Positions 15,101 to 26,100 of a stretch of DNA of 60,000 nucleotides are shown piece after piece. The position numbers and the translations under genes are program-made. The DNA is from Apostichopus japonicus. Its lineage: Eukaryota; Echinodermata; Holothuroidea; Aspidochirotida; Stichopodidae. The first letter of the stretch is position 1. The number at the start of each line of letters is the position of its first letter. The notes below the pieces were generated by a model. It made no database searches, was not told where the DNA came from, and saw only the letters and a program-made list of their open reading frames with translations. Location: contig NC_092580.1 in the NCBI RefSeq assembly GCF_037975245.1, forward strand, positions 25,342,501 through 25,402,500. Direction: 5' to 3'.

Positions 15101-18100
15101 TTACACAACATTACACATTAAACATTACCACTGCATGGGTTTCTCAATATTATACGTGAAATGATAAATACATCAAGAAGCATGATTGTAGGTTAGAGGG
15201 CTGTTGCTGTGTACTATGATCTTCTCAGTTGATTGCTTCATAATCTCGCTAATCAAGCTGGCGTTCGAATGTAGGTATGACAATAACGGGTCATCATAGC
15301 ATTGCGTCATAAAGCTTAATGTTTGATGTTCTTCCGTGTTTATGTGTTACTTAATATTAGATTAATCTATATTTGAAATAAAGACTTTACACATGATTTT
15401 CGATAAGAAACACGTACAAAACTGATATCCATACTTTATGACGTCTTACATTGTAGTTTAAAAACATGTGAGTGATGCCTATTAGGGAGAGGGGGGGGGG
15501 GAGGGTAGACGTGCTTTACCGAGTTTACCAAGCTGGATATGAGATATGGTGAAATGTGCTGTTTACAAAATGATCAATTGAAAGTACATATAACTTACCA
15601 AAACTTTTTCTGCAATAGTCTTCAAGAAGGCTTTCAATTCTGTCATAAAGTTGCCCTATAAAGATAATTGTTGGTAAATTCAGTCATGTTACCGTCAGCG
15701 ACAACATTGGTCTATATATTGTCCGTTGGATAAGGTTCTTTGCAAGCAAAGCGCGATAATTCGTTACGAGTAAATACATTATCAGTATCCTATCGTCTCA
15801 TTTGTGGATGGGCCCATGTCAGTAACTCGTTATCTTCATACGTACCGTCAAAGTGATGAATAAATGTCAATAATATTATTGCGTATAAAAGCTGAAAAGA
15901 CGCAGAAGTGAGTGCACAGGTATGTGGAGAAAGAAAAGGGGTTCTTACCTCGCCGAACCGCTCCTGTATAGCTTGTACAATTTTTATGTACTTAATCTGT
16001 AAGGTAAAATAATTGAAACTTAAGCACTACTGACAGTGATCCCAACCACATACTTGAAAATATGTAAATATACAAGTTCATATTAAACCAAAACAATTTC
16101 TGTCTGTCTAATTAATTGTATTGCCATTTTGCGAACTATATGGTAGTAGTTAAATCTTTTGTACTCTAATATATTGTTTAGTTATTATACTAAATTGAAT
16201 TGTATTACACCAACGAAATATTTTCATATTGCCAGTTTCATACTAAACCTTGTTGTTCAAGAAATTGAGCAAACATTGAAAATGAGTCATACATACTTCT
16301 TCAATTTATGAACCCATTTTTAATTATAAGCCTTATAAATTTGAATGGGAACGTCTATAATACATTGATATCATGTTTATAGTTCCTTCATTGATGATAA
16401 AATTGTCTTACCTTGGAGGCGGCATTTGTTGCAGCGATGTAGCTAACATTACGATGTTGCTCAGTCACATCCAACTAATTGAAATGACGAAAAGGCAATT
16501 CATTTAACCGTGATCTCTACTTCCTTCACAAGTTGGTTATGTTACATTTAAGAAGCCACATTTGTTTAATTATTCAAGATCTTCAATTTATTGAATGTAA
16601 TTGTTTGAAATGTGTAAAGACTTACTGGTTTTAAAATGGCATACTGAACCAATGCATCGACTGCTTCCGAAGAGAGCTCCTGGAAAGTGATACGGTTACA
16701 ATGATAACTGTTCAGTATAACAACGCATTTAATGCTAAAAGTTCCGTTAATTAAGTACCATAAACCGTTAGATAGTCGACTTGTGTGTAAATTATCAGAA
16801 CAATTTGCATACCGGTCTATAACTACGATTACCATTACGATAATATGGCTTTGTATACTAGGTAATGCAGGTCCTGCAAATGCATGTGAAATAAAATTAT
16901 AACGTTTGAACATTGTCGTAAATGCAACTGCTGCATATCGTTTCTAGCATAAATATTTTTCAACGCTAAATTTGTAAAATGAAAAGTATAAAAACTCAGC
17001 AATTCCTAACAGCTTACCTTTTGGGATTTATTGACGTCCATGCTTTTGAGTAATTCGTCTATTTTATGCTGCAATAATTTTTTTTTTAAAAAGCAGGAAA
17101 GTTATTAAGTAGTACGGTTTGAAAACATGCATAAGACTCATGACATGAGCTCATATCTCAAGTGGACTTAAATTTAAATAACACGTTACGAATACAAATA
17201 TGATGATAGAATATAGAGAGAATTACGAGGATTACTCACTGATTCTCTTAGAGGTGACGTGATAGTTGCAAATTCTCTTGCAGTTATCTGTAGGAAAAAT
17301 CATCAATTGATTTGGAATTAAATCTCTTTGAGACGTATAACACTCTTTTTAAGGGGAAAAAGTCCGACACTGATGGCACTGTATGTGGATGTTATCAATG
17401 CATAGTTGCTCTTTACGATTAAACGTTGTTGCATCGTCAACACACAACTTGCCCGTATGGATACAATTGACAAATTTGTTTTAGTGTAATATTCCAAAGT
17501 AGGGTTGGCAACTGAGGCAAACAACAGTTGAAGTTGAAATGCAGACTGAGTGCAGTTGAAGGGCAGGGACCCACTTCTAGGGAGTACACATCACGGGAAG
17601 TTTAGGGGCTAGGGAATACGAACTACACCTGCCCCCATTTCACTCTCCATCCGTGAAATTATTTTACATGCAGTTCAACTTGTTGATATAAATGTAATGT
17701 CATTTGTCCTATAGCTGCAAAACTTTTCATAGTTCTTATTCGCCTTTGTAACGAAAGCCTGGCAGAAGTGGAAATACCACTGCATACTGTTGAGGGGTCT
17801 CAGGTGCTTTAGATGGGATCCAGTGGAATCTCAAGCGTTTTCAGATATTCATTTTTTCCCTTGAAGTATATGTAAGGCAAAACATACATACATTTAAGGG
17901 AAATTCAATTTCTATGGAAATTTTCATTGAAAGAACTTACGGAGTAAAGAAGATAAGGCCAGGAAGTTGTTAGGCTTTTCATTTCTTTTTCATTTGATAC
18001 GGCTTAAAATCACAAAAGCACAATTGATGATAATAACGTTGAAGGTATTACAAGCCCGTAAGTTGCGGCTCTCTCAGACAGTTCTCTTTTAGCTATGTTA

Positions 18101-21100
18101 ACTTAGGTTTAGAAATAAACCATGGTGCTTTCATATTCATTGGTATGTATTTCAAACCTACTTGGGATAATGGGGGTGACGCCTACGGAAGGGTAACATT
18201 TTAGACTACTTTTAACCAAATTATGGAAATTTAGAAGTTCAGTTTTGTTTTACCGCTACCGACTCTGGGTGGTAAGCCCAATTGGTGGGGTGGAGGAAGC
18301 CAACCCATGCCCTTTCTCCTTGATGCCGCCTCTTATAATAAAGACCTTGCAGTGTGCTCTTTATATTTTAGGATAAGGGTTTTGTAAATTTTGCTTTAGG
18401 TGATAATAATGTTGTCTTAAGACGTAAGAACATACAAATGTCGTAAAATAATCATATTTCCAATGATCTAGTTATTACCAACCTTTTTCTGCAAATACTG
18501 CTGCGTAGCAATCTCAAGACACTTCTCTGAAACCTGAATGATAGAAATAAGATAGACCCATAAAGTTTCTTGGGTAAGCTAATGAGTACTTTGGTGTCTT
18601 TAGTACACGATTGAATACATTTTCGAACTAAATGAATACTATCTGTTGGAATGCTTCTCATTATGTTAGTGATTTGTTACCCTCGTGTAGACCATATATA
18701 ACATTCTGAGTGCCATAACTAGTGAAAATACAAAAGCAGATTAACGTAGAAGTGGCAATTTGTACCGTCTCACAATTCAGTTTCGATTAAAAGTGTAAAC
18801 AATAGCAGAGCAACATTATACCGCAAACCAACATAAAAGGAGGGCTAGGCATATATGTGTGCGAAATTAGAAATTAGAAAGCAAAAAAATTAGCACATTA
18901 TGCTCTTTTTCAATATTTTACAGTAGCTCCAAACTCTAGCTGTTTCAAAGACAGTATGGCCAAACCTGTTTCTTTTCCGCAATGATCCGGAGTATTTCAA
19001 CAGTTTCCGTGGACGATTTCTGTTAAAAACGAATGGCAAAAAAATCGTTAATGCCCTTTATGGGAACCGAACAAACGTCGGACAAACAGGTGGCGGGAAC
19101 TGCTACGTCCTTCGATGTGGAATAGAAGCTTATAGAATTTATTAAAATTCGTTGTTTACAATGATGTCGCATTTCGTTGTACATTAAATATACGTGGGCA
19201 AAGCAAATTGAAATTATAGGGATTTTCCATTACAAATTAAAATATTCTTGTCATTGAAGTGAAATGCTGTGTATAGATTTGATAAAAGGAGGTAACGTGT
19301 ATTTAATGTTATCACAATCTTGGAATTTACACAAAACTATGTTACCACAAGTATATGTATATGGTTCACTAAACTTTGATACGAACCACGTTTTCTTCTT
19401 TTTCAAGCTCAAGACATTCTAGTATCCAAATAAGCTCCTACAGCAACATAAGAAGAAAACAAGGACAAAGAGAAAAGATATAATAAATGTAAATTTTTAT
19501 AAATTGGTATCACAATAGAGAGTTTACACATTGCTAGAAGAACAAGCGTGTTGGTAAGAGTATCTATATTTACATACAGGTATCGATTGAAATGCACACA
19601 TACATATCTTAATCACTTCCACCAAAAAGAAACGAAAATGTATAACATAAACTTCTACATATTGTATATTATTATGAATTATATAAATATATAAGGTTTT
19701 ATTGACTGTTTACTGACCTCGTCCTGAAGCTGTGTATCTTTAACAAACACACCCAAGAGGCGAACAGTATTCTCCTTCTGTTGGTTATTAAAAAATAAAC
19801 GTATCGTTATATCATTATGATTCATTCTTTTTATTTATTTAATGATATAAGGTTAAAAGCTTAGTCCACTTAGAGTTTATACTATCCATGGTAACCAACT
19901 TGTTGTCTTATTGCCAACTAATATTCGATAACATGAAATCTTTCATTAGTACAACGTTTCTATGAGACCAATCCCGAGGTTTCTGTGTAGAGGTCATTAT
20001 AAGTTCATTTACTTGTCCGTTTTTTTTTAAATCGGGAATGAGTTCTTCGTTTTAAGTAAAAGATGGAGAAATAACGTTTTTATATTTATCATCGGTTCAT
20101 AACAAACAATGATTTTTTGAGACGTCCATAAATCATGTGTCGAACGTATGGTTTTTGTTGGCTCCGGGAGATTGATAGTTCAACTTTGTCCTACTGATGA
20201 CACTGTTCTAGTCAAGTACGAAATAACTAACCGTTCTATAGTTGGTGATATATCAGCACTTTTCTATCATTCTAACAATACACTATACCCCATCGCGGTA
20301 ATATCAGATTTGAAGGTTTTGTTATTGATTAAGTAGAAATGACGAATTTTGACAATGGGATGTGCTACGTCACACATTGTTGGCAGAAGCTGCATATGTT
20401 TCATTGAAATGTTCTAGTTCATAAACAAACCAATACGCATACCCCGTGCTTCGCAATAAACTTGTCTAGTTCGTCTTTGAACCGTTCTTTTTGGACCTGT
20501 TAGATAAATAACAAATATGTTACCGCCTTTTAAGAAAGAAACATTCAGTGTTATTGATGGTGCAGGACCAACTTGATTATATGGCTATTCACACAAAACG
20601 TACATGATTTTTAGATCTCAAATCAACGAGCTTTTGAAAAAGAATATTGAAATATTTGATGTATAAGCCTTTTGCCGAGAATTATTAGTGGCGGGTGTCC
20701 GTGACAATACACATGACCTACAGTTGAATATTAACTTGCAAACAAGAGAGCGCTTTTTATTAAAAGAAAACAAAAACCTCACCTGTGATTCCATTTCAAA
20801 AATAGCACGAAACTTCTTATTAAATTCTTCCTGGAGGTTAAATGAATGTTAGATTTTACTGTGTGGTCCTATTACTGTCAAATATACTGCATAAAACACT
20901 TCAGCAAATAGTTATTATAAATTGTATGCCTATTTAAGTGTATTGTTAACTGAAGGCAAAGTACAACTTAAATACTTATATATTATATAATATATATTAT
21001 ATATTATTAAATACTTTATATGTTTTCTTACCTGCAACTTTTTCTGTGCCTTATCACTCTGATGGAAAAAAAGTTGTGAAATAAACTTGTGTAATTTGTG

Positions 21101-23072
21101 ACTCGTGAACAAGACGTGCGTTAGAAAGCTACTCACAAACATAACGTATTTGGAAAGATATATAAAATAATTATAACGCTCTTTTTTTAATGTCGATTGT
21201 TCTCACTGCGATCATTACGTTAGAAAGTTTACCTTTGGTTTCGTGCTTTTGTTCTTTTCTTTCTTCTTCTTATCTGGCGTTTTCACTTTCTGAAAGTTAG
21301 GAAAGTATTTTTTTGGTAAGATGTCAATGTGGTCTTTCCTCAAACTGAGTAATGAAAGAACCTTACTTTTACTTTATTACTATGATATTAAACATAAATT
21401 ACTGAAATGTTAATGGATGATATAGTTTGCAATATGCAGTGCTTCATTACGTCATCAATCCAATAGTACCTTTTGTTTTGTGTCTTTCTTCTTGTCTTTA
21501 CTTTCCGTGTCTGTCGTATCCGTTTTCTGAAAGTGATCAAGCACGACTCACTAAGTATTTAATTGTAACACAGCAAGTGAAATGATATTTGCAGCTAATC
21601 ATTTAAAATTTCAATCTCAATAATCCCAACTGCTTTCAATTTCATTCAGTTGAAGGTCCTTCCTTCTTTTCTATGTGTTTTGGCATAAGTTCATACAAAT
21701 GTGAGAGGGTATAATCCATAGATGGAACTGTATGCACAAAGGAAGATTAAAATCCCCATCATCCCTCTATACAATCATGTGTTAGAGATATTAGTACTCA
21801 AACGATTTGGCATATACAACTGCACATGACGCAATAGCTGTGTTGAAATGATTCATCATTACAAGATAGATGTTACATTGGGAGACCTATATAGCCTAAA
21901 CATGTCAATTTAAGCAAGCACGGATAATATCATTCGCCGTTATGATCTTGTTGTTCACATTTAAATACTTGGCATTAGTCAGCAACAGCATATATATGTA
22001 CCTAGGATTAATATAAGTATATGAAATGCTCTGCTATGGATCCAAAACTCACGCACACTCTTATATCATAAGAAATAAATACAAAGAACCGAGAGCTGAT
22101 TTACGTTTTTAGATAACAACGCCTCATTCTCCGCAAGTTTGTCCCGCTCCGTAAAACTAGCTTTTTCGACATCCACAGTGGTTTCGTCAGCATTCTAAAA
22201 GAAAGGTTACATGTTTAGCTCTCATACACCGTACGGGGAAGGGGTGAGGGGAAGGGGGAAGAGGTCTTGTGGAGAATAAAATTGTCAAATTTGTTGCCAA
22301 ACTTTTTTTTCCTTAAAACATGGCAAAAAAGAAACCCGTGCTTTAAACGAAATTCATAGCCGCCCCCCCCCCCTCAAAATGAAAAGCATTCGTTTGCAAG
22401 ATATCAACATGTTCTTTCCTCAAAATTAGCAATACAAGTATGACATCTACTATACTGCTTTAAAAAATATCAATTACTGAAATGTCAATTATTGATACCA
22501 TTCTACAACATGCAGTGCTTCATTACGTAATCAATCCAATGTACCTTTTGTTTGGTGTCCTTGTTCTTATCTTTACTTTCCGTGGCTGCCATGTCCGTTT
22601 CCTGAAAATGACCGGGAATGACTCACTAAATATTTAATTGTAACACAGTAAGTGAAATGATATTTGCACATAATACTTTTAAATTTCATTCTCGATAATT
22701 CCAACTGCCTTCAATTCCATGCAGCTGGAGGTCCTTCCTTCTTTCCTATGTTTTATTTCCATTGGTTAACAAAGAAGTGAGAGGGTAGGATTAACCCATG
22801 ATGGTATTAAATGCACAAGGGGAGATTAAAATCCCCACCATCCCTCTATACAATCATGTGTTAGGGAGATAAGTACTCAACGATTTGGCATATACAACTG
22901 CAGGTAACGCAACAGCTGTGTTGAAGCGATTCATTATTACACAAAATAGATGGAAATATAACATTGGATACATATAGAGCTTAGACATGTCATTTTAAGC
23001 ATGCACGGATAATATCATTTACAATAACGAGCTTGTTATTCACCAATGAATACTCGACAAAGGTCATAAACA

Positions 23073-23124
<52 letters not shown>

Positions 23125-26100
23125 TTAGCATCAATGTAAAAATATAACAAGATCTTGTGTTCAAAACTCCTATACACGCCTATATCATTAAGAATATATA
23201 AACAACAAAAGAAACCTGATTTTCTATTGTAGATATCAACGGCTGCTCCTCTTTCTTTTCATTAGTACTTGCTCCTCCGACCTCCAGATCGGTTTCGTCA
23301 GCATTCTGAAAGTAAGGTAACACGACTAGCTTTATACATCATACGGGGAAGAGTTGAGGGGGGGTGGGGAGGGGTCTTGTTGAGAATAAAATGGTCACAG
23401 TTGCTGCCAAATTTTGTTTGCCTTAAATATGACAAAAAAGGGTAACCCATGAATTTAAAGAAAAATCAGACCTGCGCCTTAAAGAAAAGCGTTAGTCTTT
23501 CCGTGTTCTGTGATAATAATTCCCCTGCAAACTATGCACTTATATGTGTTTAAAATATTGCAGCTGCTTGTACCATTTGTGCTTGTCCGAAAGGTAGCAA
23601 ACGGTTTTCTGTTTCTTCTGACTGTTTTGCCTCGCGCTTAAAGATTCCTGAAAAAAAGTAATTAATATGCATATGGTCAGCTGTAATAAAGCTTCCTTGC
23701 GTGCGGATATTATTCAAAATATAGGTAACACAATACAACGATATTTTATTTTGAAGATTAGGGCATTATATTAATCTTATTTCAAGGAAATGCACTTGTC
23801 CAGTTTTAGTTTCACCCTCTTTACTTTAACATGGCTCCGAAGAAATGTGCAGTATATAGGACATATGAACACTTATAATATATATTTTTTCGAAAACAGA
23901 ATTTTGTAAAATTGTTGATACCAAATGGTCGAATTTGGTATAGTTGTCATTTTTAGCATCTTTTCAGGAACAAATAGTCAACATTTTGATATAAAACCAA
24001 AATTCAGGTAGAATATTATAGATAAAAAAAATGTCGAAAGCAGATGTCCTCTATTGGTAAAGAATACAAAAGGTCGGAATTTTGTGAAAAAAAATATTCT
24101 GTAATAATTCGGGATAAATTGAGACTGAGTGATTTCACTCTAATCTGTAGATGTTTCATTTTTTTCAATAACATGCAGTTAAGTCAGTTTATTTGGCAGA
24201 ATCATACGTGCTGCTCTATGTTGGTACCACTGCAGGGCAAGCTGCTCAGTAAGAAGGGGAGACAAGTGCTTGAAACATTCTTCGAATGCACTTTGAAAAC
24301 CTGGTTGCAATGCAAATCCAAGGAAGGAAATAAAATGTCCAGAAACGTGCATTGTGGATGCTACATTTGCTTAAAATGAGGGGAGTCACGTTAGCATGAA
24401 AGCTTTAACCGTCACATTTGTCAATGGGATATGATATTTTTTTATTTGTTTTGAATTCTCTCCTCGCTGGCATGTTGATATCCAACATGCCAAGACTGCG
24501 ATATTATTTTGTTAACTGAACTGACATTGTGAATAAAGAAAAATCTATTTTGAACGTTACGAATGAAAAGTCGTCTTGCTGAGTTGACAAACACATATTT
24601 ACCTTTCTTACGAGTCCAAAACACAAGGAATACAACAATCGCAGCTATTATTGCGAATACAATCAATAGACCCGCAATAAGAACTCCTTTCCCTTTCTTT
24701 TCTGTCACCGGATCATCCATGCACTTAACTTTGCCTGCAATAAAGGTCGGAAAATATAGCACACCATTAGAACATAAATAAATTCTATGAATTAATCATT
24801 TTTGTTTTGTAGACACATTCTGTAATAACGTGAGGGAATGTGATAATGAAGTAAAACGAATAGTTCTTTTTCATTAGTTATTAAAATGAACTATTATGAC
24901 ATGTTCTGCTTTACAATGCGAATGGCCGTAAAGTTCTATAATGTTATATATACCGACAATATTCATTTTCTTAGACTTGATTACCCGTGGTTATAGTTAT
25001 TTTTGATGGTTTAATCTTCCTAGCAAACTTGTCCGGTCTCGCACTACACGTCAGTGAGGCGGTTCCATCGCATCCAATAATTGCATAGTCCACCGTCAAA
25101 TATGATTTACTAGTCCCGGATTCAGGATCAGTTGTTGTCTCTCGTCGATGATTGGTGAGCTTGACTTCTGGTTTTGAAAAATTATCATTTGTCATTGTAA
25201 GCTCAACTGGAGGCCTTAACCCCGAGACCGAGCAAGTTAAACTCCCTGTTTTAGTTCCATTACGTGTGCATGATTCAGTTGATTCACACCCTTCGATGTT
25301 CACTGCTGCATTAGCGGGTGAAACTGTGGAAAGATGGAGCACCCATATAGTTAAAACCGCTTTTTAATTTAGAAAAGTTTTTGTTCGTTCTGATTTCAGC
25401 ATAGAAGTGATGTATAACGATATAAATAATAACAATAATAAAGTATTCCACATACGCTATTAGCGTAATTACTATAACGTTGATTAATGTGCTTGTCAAT
25501 GATCGATTCATGATAGTTATACAAATATTTTTTCTTGCTTTTTCTTTTATAAATTAAGAAGCGTGAAGTGTAACAATGTTAAAATGCTTCTCATAAATTA
25601 TCACCACCGACAACTTTCCATTTAACTTCACTTATGATTATCTAAGGCTGTTAGTTTATAAGAGGAATTGTTTTAGTTCATTGCTTTTGCAACGTATTTT
25701 CTATCTGTATACCGATTACTTTCTATAGGCGTGATAGCTTTCTGTTCGATTCTGTTATGATCAAAAATAAAACAAAAAGTGTAACCGTGTCTCATACGTA
25801 CTCAGAACTGTAACCTTTGTTTCATATTTTGTTGCTTTCGTACCGTCACTCGAAATGCATTTATAGATACCGTCTTGTTTATATGATATATCCTCAAAAG
25901 TAACCAAGCTGTTCTCTTCTACATGGCACGTATCATCCAAACAGTGGCCATTCAATGTTGTAACATTAGTTTCCATCAATACATGCTTGTTATGACCAGG
26001 AAGTGTAATGTAAAGTTGGGCGAGAGGCAAAGAATCTGGTGGGCACTTTATTTGTAGTTGACTTCCTTGTTGAATATTTTTCTCATTTAGGGTTGACTCC

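Larger units (their letters stand above)
21436..23480. repeat. Tandem segmental duplication of about 1.07 kb, two copies
   Basis: Copy 1 begins near 21436 and copy 2 near 22511 (both start tgcagtgcttcattacgt). Matching blocks recur at a constant offset of about 1075: the Lys/Asp-rich exon, intronic text such as atccctctatacaatcatgtgttag, and the NADET exon, up to a G-rich tract and poly-pyrimidine sequence. The duplication produced exon pairs 7/9 and 8/10 of gene M. Confidence 0.85.

Noticed and set aside
18479-18533. 55-nt version of exon 18 using the stronger gtaata donor
   Set aside because: It would shift the frame of all later exons, which otherwise share phase 0; the 51-nt version is kept at low confidence.
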